A DNA stretch of 7,098 nucleotides, from assembly GCA_023423795.1 (NCBI GenBank), contig JAFAEX010000146.1, positions 1 to 7,098 of the forward strand, read 5' to 3'. Source of the stretch: Chloroflexota bacterium. GTDB taxonomy: Bacteria; Chloroflexota; Chloroflexia; Thermomicrobiales; UBA6265. Within the stretch, counting starts at the first letter, position 1. Every line of letters begins with the position of its first letter. Of the stretch, positions 1-4,886 are shown piece by piece. The notes below the pieces were generated by a model, which was given only the letters and a program-made list of their open reading frames with translations, was not told the DNA's origin and made no database searches. Made by a program: the position numbers and the translations under genes.

Positions 1-778
1 CCGCCGGGGCGATGGCGCCGAACGCCAGCAGGACGCTCTCCATCACCCCGGTCCACGTCCGGCTGGCAGCGTATCCCGCGCCCCAGGCGATCTCGGCGAC
101 GGCCAGCAGCACACCCGCCGCCAGCGCCAGCCGCGCGAAGCGCTGGGTGGGCGCAAGGTCGGTCGCGAGCAGGAATGCCCCAAGCGCGACCAGCGACGCG
201 CCGAACTCCGGCAACCACGGCCGCAGGGGATCGAACGCCGCCGGGGCGTACACCGCGGGCCGGGCGAGCATCAGGGCCCCGGTCACGAGCGCGATGGCGT
301 GCACCGTGGCCGGGAGCGGCCGCAGGTTCGGCAGCCGGCGCGCCACCGCCGCCGCCCCGGTCCACTCCAGCACGAGCGGCGCCATGCCCAGCGCCAATCC
401 GCCATAGACCACGGCGGCGTGCACCGCCCCGGTCGCGCCGAAGACCACGGCGAGGTTGGCGAACCCGAACGCGGCCAGCGTCAGCGCGGCCACCGCCGCC
501 CGGTTCCGCCGGATCGGCCACGTCGCGATCCACACCACTGCGCCGCCGACCAGCAGGTAGGCGAGCCCGACCCCGCCTTCCCGCCCCGCCCAGGCCCGGT
601 ACGTCTGGGCCGAAAACCAGTGCGGCGCGATCAGCAGTGCCGTTCCCAGCAACACCTGGTACAGCCCGACCAGCGCAACCAGCAACGAGGGGCGGTCCCG
701 GCCGGCATCAGTCGCCGCGCCGGCTCGCGTGCCCTGCTCCCTTTCCACGACTCGATCCGATCCGATCGGCCTCGCCAT
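1..778 (-). CDS. Partial polytopic membrane protein, function unknown (3' end beyond the left edge)
   Basis: Reading the minus strand from ATG at 778 gives 259 codons with no stop, running off the window edge. The first 31 residues are polar (MARPIGSDRVVEREQG...). About eight hydrophobic segments follow, beginning near LLVALVGLYQVLLGTALLIA, with short Arg-containing loops, so this is an inner-membrane protein. The two halves look alike. Each opens with a helix ending in a Pro/aromatic stretch (LLIAPHWFSAQTYRAW; LMLARPAVYAPAAFDPLRPW), followed by a Gly/Ala-rich helix and two more, which suggests an ancient four-helix duplication. I do not recognise the family. The start is chosen as the first in-frame ATG before the hydrophobic core, with GGCGGAG about 10 nt upstream. 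A GTG at 748 is an alternative. It is divergent from the gene at 1099. The six-frame + strand ORFs over this stretch are Arg/Pro-rich shadows. Confidence 0.72.
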   Translation of the reverse strand, partial: MARPIGSDRVVEREQGTRAGAATDAGRDRPSLLVALVGLYQVLLGTALLIAPHWFSAQTYRAWAGREGGVGLAYLLVGGAVVWIATWPIRRNRAAVAALTLAAFGFANLAVVFGATGAVHAAVVYGGLALGMAPLVLEWTGAAAVARRLPNLRPLPATVHAIALVTGALMLARPAVYAPAAFDPLRPWLPEFGASLVALGAFLLATDLAPTQRFARLALAAGVLLAVAEIAWGAGYAASRTWTGVMESVLLAFGAIAPA

Positions 779-874
779 TCCCGGCGGACTCCGCCGTCCC
801 GCCGCTTGACACGATCGAACCGAAGTAAACCGCTTGTAGACGGTTCGCGCATCCCGCGGATGAACCAGACATTT

Positions 875-898
875 CAACGATTTCCCGTTCGATCGTTG
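875..898. repeat. Perfect 7-bp inverted repeat, operator-like
   Basis: CAACGAT (875-881) and ATCGTTG (892-898) form an exact dyad with a 10-nt spacer, so the half-site centres are 17 bp apart. Its position between two divergent genes, about 100 bp from one start and 200 bp from the other, suits a dimeric regulator site. It could also be chance or an RNA hairpin. Confidence 0.4.
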
Positions 899-947
899 GC
901 TTCGCCTGCCTGGCCATCCGCGGCGGATCGGTGGCGCGTCCGGGGCG

Positions 948-981
948 GAGTGCGTCCGCCGGCCCCGCAGCGAGTGCGTCC
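948..981. repeat. 10-bp direct repeat GAGTGCGTCC, two copies
   Basis: GAGTGCGTCC occurs exactly at 948-957 and again at 972-981, 24 bp apart start to start. The second copy ends 39 bp before the TATAAT element. Direct repeats at this position can be activator sites, but the function here is inference. Confidence 0.4.
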
Positions 982-1020
982 CGGGGGTTCTTCCAGCCGC
1001 CGATTCCCGATGATCTCGTT

Positions 1021-1026
1021 TATAAT
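1021..1026 (+). promoter_or_regulatory. Consensus -10 element TATAAT upstream of the 1099 gene
   Basis: A perfect TATAAT lies in a short AT-only run (ttTATAATATAG) within otherwise GC-rich DNA, 72 nt before the start at 1099. No good -35 hexamer is visible 16-18 nt upstream, where the sequence is CCGCCGA-like. If this is a sigma-70-type promoter it may therefore depend on an activator. The run is nearly symmetrical (TATATTATA on the other strand), so it could also serve the leftward gene, but 778 is about 245 nt away. Confidence 0.5.
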
Positions 1027-1098
1027 ATAGACTCTTTGGCGCGCTGCGAAGGCGGCCAGAAGGCTGCGAGACTCCGCCAGCGATCGGGAGGGTAGGAC

Positions 1099-2115
1099 AT
1101 GCCGCCGTTTGGCTCTGGCGAGAAACGGGATGCGCGACCGGCCGCCGGTCGCATGCCCCCGGTGGACCTGCCTGACTTCGCTCCGGACCAATTCGCCGCC
1201 GCCGTGCGGCGTGGGCTGCGCGACCAACCACCGCCGGACCGAAACGCGCAGATCCTCGCCGGCGTCGTGGCCCAACTCTCCCGCCTCGCGAGCGAGCCTG
1301 ACGAATGGCCGGCGCTCGCTCCCGGCGAACGCCGCGCGCTGCTGGCAACGATGATGCTCGCCCACGGCTTCGCCCCGGAGGGCAACCCCTTGCCCGCCGT
1401 GGCGGCGGTCTACCTTCACGTCGCGCCCGCGCTGCCGCCCGCCGAACGGATCAGGGTGGTCCAGGCCGTCGCGCAGGGCATCCGGCCGGACGCGAGGGAG
1501 GTCCGCGCTTTCCTGCCGGCCATGTTCGCCGACACCGACCCGACCGTCGTCTCCACCACCGCGCTGGAGTACGCACTGCTCGCCCCGGCCGGACCCGCCG
1601 ACGTGATGGCCGGCGTCCGGGCGGTCCGCGACATCGCGACGAACCCCGATGTCGGCGGCTGGCGGGCTGGCGCCATCCTCGGTGGCGGGGTGATCCACGG
1701 CGACCACCGCGCCCCGGACCTGCTGGACGGGACATGGCGCTTCCTCGACCACGCCGGCAAGGAAGCCGTCACCACCTCGATCCGGCCCGGCCTGCTGCTG
1801 ACCGGCACGATCGAGTTCTACCTCCGCTGGCTGGAAGATCCCGCTGAAATGGAACTGGGCCTCCCGGCATCGATCCTGTGCTGGCTGCCCGAAATCGCCC
1901 GCGGCGACGGTTCGGTGCGCGAAGTCGAGCGCTCGCTGCCGGCGAACTACCACGCCACGCCCGAGGAAAACCGCCGCACCCCGCCGGTGCGCGTGCTCCG
2001 CCAATGGTCGATCCCCGAATACGGCTGGTCCATCATGCCGCGCCTGGCCGCCGTCTGGGAGCGGGAAGGCCGCCCGGAACCGATGCGCGACGTCATGCGG
2101 GCCTGGGGCGGGTAG
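1099..2115 (+). CDS. Hypothetical soluble protein, possible alpha-solenoid (HEAT-like) fold
   Basis: The product is 338 residues with no signal peptide or membrane segment, so it is probably cytoplasmic. The start is supported by GGGAGGG at 1086-1092, six bases before the ATG; the next in-frame ATG, at 1153, has no comparable site. The first ~22 residues are basic and Pro-rich. The rest is mainly helix-forming, with Ala/Leu-rich segments of 25-40 residues broken by Pro/Asp turns. Residues near 140-215 show a HEAT-like rhythm (ADTDPTVVSTTALEYALL, then a VRAVRDIA helix, then GAILGGGVIHGD). A later stretch has hydrophobic/aromatic segments (IEFYLRWLEDP, ILCWLPEIAR). The C-terminus is rich in Trp and Arg. 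I see no catalytic motif and cannot assign a family. It appears monocistronic, facing away from the membrane-protein gene, with its own TATAAT-type -10 upstream. Confidence 0.8.
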   Translation: MPPFGSGEKRDARPAAGRMPPVDLPDFAPDQFAAAVRRGLRDQPPPDRNAQILAGVVAQLSRLASEPDEWPALAPGERRALLATMMLAHGFAPEGNPLPAVAAVYLHVAPALPPAERIRVVQAVAQGIRPDAREVRAFLPAMFADTDPTVVSTTALEYALLAPAGPADVMAGVRAVRDIATNPDVGGWRAGAILGGGVIHGDHRAPDLLDGTWRFLDHAGKEAVTTSIRPGLLLTGTIEFYLRWLEDPAEMELGLPASILCWLPEIARGDGSVREVERSLPANYHATPEENRRTPPVRVLRQWSIPEYGWSIMPRLAAVWEREGRPEPMRDVMRAWGG

Positions 2116-2181
2116 GGCGATCCTGGCTCGTGCGGCTCGGTGGCATCCGGTTGCGGCCGCGGGTGTGTTGCCTGGCCGTTG

Positions 2182-2203
2182 CCGGGTGGAACCGGCTACC
2201 CGG
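2182..2203 (+). other. Hairpin downstream of the 1099 gene, possible weak terminator
   Basis: CCGGGT (2182-2187) pairs exactly with ACCCGG (2198-2203) around a 10-nt loop, 66 nt after the stop codon. No T-tract follows, so a role as an intrinsic terminator is doubtful. The rest of 2116-2276 shows nothing I can name. Confidence 0.25.
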
Positions 2204-2276
2204 GCCTGCTCAACGAGGCCATTGTTCCGCCGTGATCTGCTTCGGCTCGTCCCCGCGACGCCGCCGCCGGAACGGC

Positions 2277-2306
2277 TTGCGCCGGCCGCCCGGTCCGCGC
2301 TACACT
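2277..2306 (+). promoter_or_regulatory. Promoter of tRNA-Arg
   Basis: A -35-like TTGCGC (2277-2282) and a -10-like TACACT (2301-2306) are separated by 18 nt. The -10 ends 12 nt before the mature tRNA 5' end, the expected geometry for a short 5' leader removed by RNase P. The -10 is a good match (4 of 6 to TATAAT) and the -35 is weak. Confidence 0.45.
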
Positions 2307-2318
2307 TCCCGCCGTTGC

Positions 2319-2394
2319 GCGCCTGTAGCTCAGGGGATAGAGCGTTGGGTTGCGGACCCAAAGGCCGCAGGTTCGAATCCTGCCAGGCGTACCA
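2319..2394 (+). tRNA. tRNA-Arg (anticodon GCG), CCA encoded
   Basis: The full cloverleaf can be drawn by hand. The acceptor stem GCGCCTG (2319-2325) pairs with CAGGCGT (2384-2390), with a G:U wobble at the first pair. The D arm is GCTC/GAGC with a loop containing GGATA, and the A at position 20 is a known arginine identity base. The anticodon stem TTGGG/CCCAA encloses the loop TTGCGGA, which puts anticodon GCG at 2352-2354 and reads CGC (and CGU by wobble). The variable loop is five bases, and the T arm GCAGG/CCTGC has the loop TTCGAAT. The discriminator is A2391, followed directly by an encoded CCA. Most bacteria decode CGN with an A34 (inosine) tRNA instead, so the G34 form is notable. CGC is heavily used in the neighbouring genes. 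Confidence 0.95.
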
Positions 2395-2398
2395 CGAA

Positions 2399-2432
2399 CC
2401 GCCCGCGCCGCAAGGCCGGGCGGTCTCTTTTT
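2399..2432 (+). terminator. Intrinsic terminator of tRNA-Arg
   Basis: CCGCCCG (2399-2405) pairs exactly with CGGGCGG (2417-2423). Inside, GCC/GGC continues the stem past one bulged C and closes on a GCAA loop of the stable GNRA type. The run TCTCTTTTT follows immediately. It starts four nt after the encoded CCA. Confidence 0.85.
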
Positions 2433-2551
2433 CCCCGATGCTCCGGGCGGAGTGCACCGCGCATCGTGCGGCGGGAAATCGCCGAGCGGACGGAGCCCCG
2501 CCCTGCCACGCGGCACGACGAACGAAGCACTATGCACCGCTCCCCGCCGTT

Positions 2552-2560
2552 TGCTATCAT
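2552..2560 (+). promoter_or_regulatory. Extended -10 promoter of tRNA-Ser
   Basis: TGC-TATCAT (TG at 2552-2553, hexamer 2555-2560) is an extended -10 that matches TATAAT at five of six positions. It ends seven nt before the mature tRNA 5' end. No convincing -35 is seen 16-18 nt upstream, and the TG extension can compensate for that. The stretch 2433-2551 shows no other feature. Confidence 0.5.
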
Positions 2561-2567
2561 TCGCGGC

Positions 2568-2653
2568 GGAGAGGTGTCCGAGTGGTTGATGGTGCCGCTC
2601 TCGAAAAGCGGTCTGGTGATGAGCCAGCGTGGGTTCGAATCCCACCCTCTCCG
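2568..2653 (+). tRNA. tRNA-Ser (anticodon CGA)
   Basis: This is a class II tRNA of 86 nt. The acceptor stem GGAGAGG (2568-2574) pairs with CCTCTCC (2646-2652). The anticodon stem CCGCT/AGCGG encloses CTCGAAA, which puts anticodon CGA at 2602-2604 and reads UCG. The long variable arm has the stem CTGG/CCAG, the hallmark of serine tRNAs. The T arm is GTGGG-TTCGAAT-CCCAC, and the discriminator is G, as in serine tRNAs. CCA is not encoded here (CCG follows), unlike the tRNA-Arg upstream, so CCA must be added after transcription. UCG codons are common in the neighbouring genes. Confidence 0.96.
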
Positions 2654-2670
2654 CCGCAGGCCGATGGTCG

Positions 2671-2703
2671 CCGGCGCCGCGTTCGCGGCGCCGGTTTGCT
2701 TTT
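2671..2703 (+). terminator. Intrinsic terminator of tRNA-Ser
   Basis: CCGGCGCCGC (2671-2680) pairs perfectly with GCGGCGCCGG (2685-2694) across a four-base GTTC loop. It is followed by TTTGCTTTT. The stem is very strong, and the T-tract is interrupted by GC. Confidence 0.8.
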
Positions 2704-2706
2704 GCT

Positions 2707-2732
2707 GCCCGGCCGTCCGGCCGGGCAAGGAG
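2707..2732 (+). promoter_or_regulatory. 5'-leader hairpin directly joined to the ribosome site of the aldolase gene
   Basis: GCCCGGCC (2707-2714) pairs exactly with GGCCGGGC (2719-2726) across GTCC. The very next bases are AAGGAG (2727-2732), the ribosome-binding site, seven nt before ATG 2740. The hairpin does not cover the ribosome site but stacks directly against it, so it could shape ribosome entry or protect the 5' end of the mRNA. It could instead assist termination after the tRNA-Ser. Confidence 0.45.
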
Positions 2733-2739
2733 CGCTCGC

Positions 2740-3378
2740 ATGAATGTGGCCGAGGTGGTTCTGGCGGACGGCGTCGTCGCCATCGTTCGGCTCGACGACC
2801 TCTCGGCCGCCGTGCCGCTGGCCGCCGCGCTCGCCGCCGGCGGCGTCCGCGCCGTCGAATACACCTTCACCAACCGCACCGCCGCCCGCGCCATCGAGGC
2901 CGCCCGCGCCGAACTGGACGGCGCCGCCCTCGTCGGCGCGGGCACCGTGCTCGACGCCGAAACGGCCCGCACCGCCATCCTCGCCGGCGCCCAGTTCGTC
3001 GTCACCCCCACCGTCGCCCTGCCGGTCATCGAACTCTGCAACCGCTACGGCATCCCCACCGTCATCGGCGCGTTCACCCCGACCGAGATCCTGACCGCCT
3101 GGCAGGCCGGGGCCGACTTCGTCAAGGTTTTCCCCGCCAGCGCCGGCGGCCCGCGCTACCTCAAGGACGTCCGCGGCCCGCTGCCGCAGGTGCGCCTGAT
3201 CCCCACCGGGGGCGTCGGCCCGGACAACGCCGCCGACTTCATCCGTGCCGGCGCCAGCGCCCTCGGCGTCGGCGGCAACCTCGTCGATCCGAAACTCGTC
3301 GCCGCCGCCGACTGGGCCACCGTCAGCGAGCGCGCCCGCGCCCTGGTCAACGTCGTCCGTGACGCACGCAAGGCCTAG
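2740..3378 (+). CDS. eda: 2-dehydro-3-deoxy-phosphogluconate (KDPG) / 4-hydroxy-2-oxoglutarate aldolase
   Basis: This cytoplasmic class I aldolase would cleave KDPG to pyruvate and glyceraldehyde-3-phosphate, the last step of the Entner-Doudoroff route. At 212 residues it has the normal family length and a TIM-barrel pattern. Visible motifs in order are AIVR (14-17), the general acid/base Glu40 in VEYTFTN, GAGTV (66-70), TPTEI (113-117), the Schiff-base Lys129 in DFVKVFPA, PTGGVGPDN (155-163), and the phosphate-binding end GVGGNLVD (176-183). EYTFTN replaces the EVTLRT of the enterobacterial enzyme, as in the Thermotoga-type branch. The start is fixed by AAGGAG seven nt upstream; earlier in-frame ATGs would lie within tRNA-Ser. 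The gene lies 36 nt after a tRNA terminator and 104 nt before the PQQ dehydrogenase gene. Substrate could instead be the galactonate analogue (dgoA type); sequence alone does not settle this. Confidence 0.9.
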   Translation: MNVAEVVLADGVVAIVRLDDLSAAVPLAAALAAGGVRAVEYTFTNRTAARAIEAARAELDGAALVGAGTVLDAETARTAILAGAQFVVTPTVALPVIELCNRYGIPTVIGAFTPTEILTAWQAGADFVKVFPASAGGPRYLKDVRGPLPQVRLIPTGGVGPDNAADFIRAGASALGVGGNLVDPKLVAAADWATVSERARALVNVVRDARKA

Positions 3379-3430
3379 ACTCGGCAGCCGGACGTATCCA
3401 TCGACCGTTCCATTTACCCTACCGCTGAAT

Positions 3431-3477
3431 CGGCGGCTCGCGGCACGCTGCGCCGCGGTCCTGCCGCCGGAGGGGGG
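3431..3477 (+). promoter_or_regulatory. Two-tier leader hairpin abutting the ribosome site of the PQQ dehydrogenase gene
   Basis: CGGCGGC (3431-3437) pairs with GCCGCCG (3463-3469). Inside it, CGCGGC (3439-3444) pairs with GCCGCG (3452-3457) around a seven-nt loop. The outer arm's last G is the first base of the ribosome site GGAGGGGGG (3469-3477), five nt before ATG 3483. Without a T-tract it is unlikely to terminate the aldolase transcript, so a translational role is more likely if it is real. Confidence 0.4.
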
Positions 3478-3482
3478 ACGAC

Positions 3483-4712
3483 ATGGCAACGCCGGACGCC
3501 CGGACCGGACCAATCCTGCGCCGCGTGGCGCTCGCGCTCGTCGTGCTACTCGGCACGCTGGCGACCGTGTTGCCGCAATCGGGACTGGCCCAAGGCAACC
3601 CGCCGCCGGGGTTCACGGAAACCGTCGTCGCCTCCAACCTCGGCGCACCGACCGCGCTCGCGGTCGTGCCGAACGGGCACGCCAACGCGGGCGCAATCTA
3701 CGTCGCCAGCCAGGACGGGACGCTCGGCCTCGTGCCCGCCGCGGGGGGTCCGCCGGAAACGGCGTTCGCGTTCGCCAACGCTTGCGACGGCAGCGAACAA
3801 GGACTGCTCGGCGTAGCGCTCGACCCGGCGTTCGCAGGGAACGACCGCGTCTACGTCTACCTGACCGAGCGGCGCGGCAACGCGTGCGCCAACCGCGTCT
3901 ACCGTTTCGTCGCGAACCCCGACGGTACGCTGGACCCCGGCAGCCGCAAGCGCCTGCTCTCGACCGCCAAACTCGGCCCTACCAACCACAACGGCGGCGA
4001 CATCGCGTTCGGGGCGGACGGATTCCTTTACGTTTCGATCGGGGAGAACGCGCGGCCGGACCTCGCCCAGGCCCGCAACACCCTCTTCGGCAAGATCGTT
4101 CGCATCACCACCGACGGCAAGGCCCCGAGGTCCAACCCGTTCGCCGGCCGCAAGACGAGCGCCCGCTGCGCCGTCACGGGCAAGACCAACGGCAAGAAGC
4201 GCTGCGCCGAGATCTTCGCCCTCGGCCTGCGCAATCCGTTCCGCATCGCCTTCGAGAGCGGGTCGAACCGCTTCTTCATCAACGACGTCGGCCAGAACGC
4301 CTGGGAGGAAATCGACCGCGGCGCGCGCGGGGCCAACTACGGCTGGCCCGAGCGTGAGGGACCGTGCCGGCGAGGAAACGGCGCGCCCACCTGTCCGGGC
4401 ACGAACCGCTTCGTCGGTCCCGTGTACGCCTACAATCGCGACGACGGGTGCGTCACCATCACCGGCGGCGCGTTCGTGCCCGGCAACGCGGGGTGGGGAA
4501 GCCGCTCCGGGAACTACCTGTACGCCGACTTCGGGTGCGAAACCATTTTCGCCCTGTCCGACCCCTTCGGCGCGAACCCGAGCAGCAGCACATTCGCCAC
4601 GGGCGTTGGCATGATCGTCGCCCTCCAGTTCGACCCGACCACCCCGGGCACCCTGCTCTACACGACCCATTCCGACGACGGCGAGGTGCGCCGGATTTCG
4701 CCGAACCCGTAA
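3483..4712 (+). CDS. Secreted PQQ-dependent sugar (glucose/sorbosone) dehydrogenase family protein
   Basis: The product is 409 residues. The leader LRRVALALVVLLGTLA ends near GLA-Q (36/37), so the mature six-bladed beta-propeller should act outside the cytoplasmic membrane. In this family PQQ and calcium are used to oxidise aldoses to lactones. Family motifs in order are EQGLLGVALDP (105-115); HNGGDIAFGADGFLYVSIG (169-187), with His169 as the general base; FGKIVRI (202-208); GLRNPFRIAF (248-257), with Arg250/Asn251 as PQQ contacts; INDVGQNAWEEID (266-278); NYGWP; TITGGAFVPG (325-334); and a closing YTTHSDDGEVRRI. The Asp after IG in the soluble Acinetobacter enzyme (Asp163) is Glu188 here. 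Eight cysteines (101, 135, 229, 241, 295, 304, 323, 352) fit four disulfides, and 229/241 lie in a basic insertion before GLRNP. The start follows GGAGGGGGG. PQQ-independent activity on another substrate is possible. Confidence 0.88.
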   Translation: MATPDARTGPILRRVALALVVLLGTLATVLPQSGLAQGNPPPGFTETVVASNLGAPTALAVVPNGHANAGAIYVASQDGTLGLVPAAGGPPETAFAFANACDGSEQGLLGVALDPAFAGNDRVYVYLTERRGNACANRVYRFVANPDGTLDPGSRKRLLSTAKLGPTNHNGGDIAFGADGFLYVSIGENARPDLAQARNTLFGKIVRITTDGKAPRSNPFAGRKTSARCAVTGKTNGKKRCAEIFALGLRNPFRIAFESGSNRFFINDVGQNAWEEIDRGARGANYGWPEREGPCRRGNGAPTCPGTNRFVGPVYAYNRDDGCVTITGGAFVPGNAGWGSRSGNYLYADFGCETIFALSDPFGANPSSSTFATGVGMIVALQFDPTTPGTLLYTTHSDDGEVRRISPNP

Positions 4713-4765
4713 CGCCGAATCAGGCTGCTGCCGCAACGCGACGGCGGCGCCGGGCGTTTCGGAGG

Positions 4766-4826
4766 CGGGCGGGACATCATTCCCCCGCCCGTCCGTTCGC
4801 CCCGGGCGGGCCGCCGGTGGTAGCAT
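4766..4826 (+). promoter_or_regulatory. Intergenic hairpin and possible promoter before the 721-residue gene
   Basis: CGGGCGGG (4766-4773) pairs with CCCGCCCG (4784-4791) around a 10-nt loop, 54 nt after the dehydrogenase stop. No T-tract follows, so it is a weak terminator candidate. Further on, TAGCAT (4821-4826) is a modest -10 match, with a poor -35-like TTCGCC at 4796-4801 (19-nt spacer). A separate transcript for the downstream gene is plausible but not shown. Confidence 0.3.
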
Positions 4827-4886
4827 CCGGCCGACCCCGCCGAGACGAGCCGTCGCGCCGACCCCGACCGACGCCGGGAGGATTCC

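Larger units (their letters stand above)
779..1098. promoter_or_regulatory. Divergent intergenic/control region (320 bp)
   Basis: This stretch separates two divergent genes and contains no convincing coding sequence. Going left to right it holds an AACCG/CGGTT inverted repeat (CGAACCG at 816-822, CGGTTCG at 841-847), a perfect 7-bp dyad (875-898), a 13-bp near-palindrome ATCCGC-G-GCGGAT (916-928), a small GGCGGA/TCCGCC hairpin (944-960), a direct repeat GAGTGCGTCC (948-957 and 972-981), and the AT-rich -10-like element at 1021-1026. The base composition is visibly more AT-rich than that of the neighbouring genes around 812-900 and 1011-1036, as expected for a regulatory region. Confidence 0.6.

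Noticed and set aside
806..811. Perfect TTGACA on the + strand as a -35 box
   Set aside because: The sequence 16-18 nt downstream (ACCGCT region) is not -10-like, and the + strand gene starts almost 290 nt away.
12..1030. Three + strand frames at the left end (starting at 12, 175 and 299)
   Set aside because: All are Arg/Pro/Ser-rich and out of phase. The minus-strand reading over 1-778 instead gives a coherent membrane protein.
874..2457. Long minus-strand open frame of 527 codons
   Set aside because: It is the antisense shadow of the 1099 gene extended through tRNA-Arg. It includes peptide strings of the WYAWQDSNLRP type, which are the well-known artefact of translating the antisense strand of tRNA genes.
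1878..3362. 494-codon + strand frame spanning both tRNAs and the aldolase gene
   Set aside because: It is extremely Arg/Pro-rich and out of frame with the supported genes, crosses two tRNA genes and their terminators, and has no ribosome site.
2196..3513. Several minus-strand frames containing VGFEPT, GWDSNPR and LAGFEPA strings
   Set aside because: These strings come from the antisense of the T arm and anticodon arm of the two tRNAs. They mimic annotated 'proteins' in databases but are not real genes.
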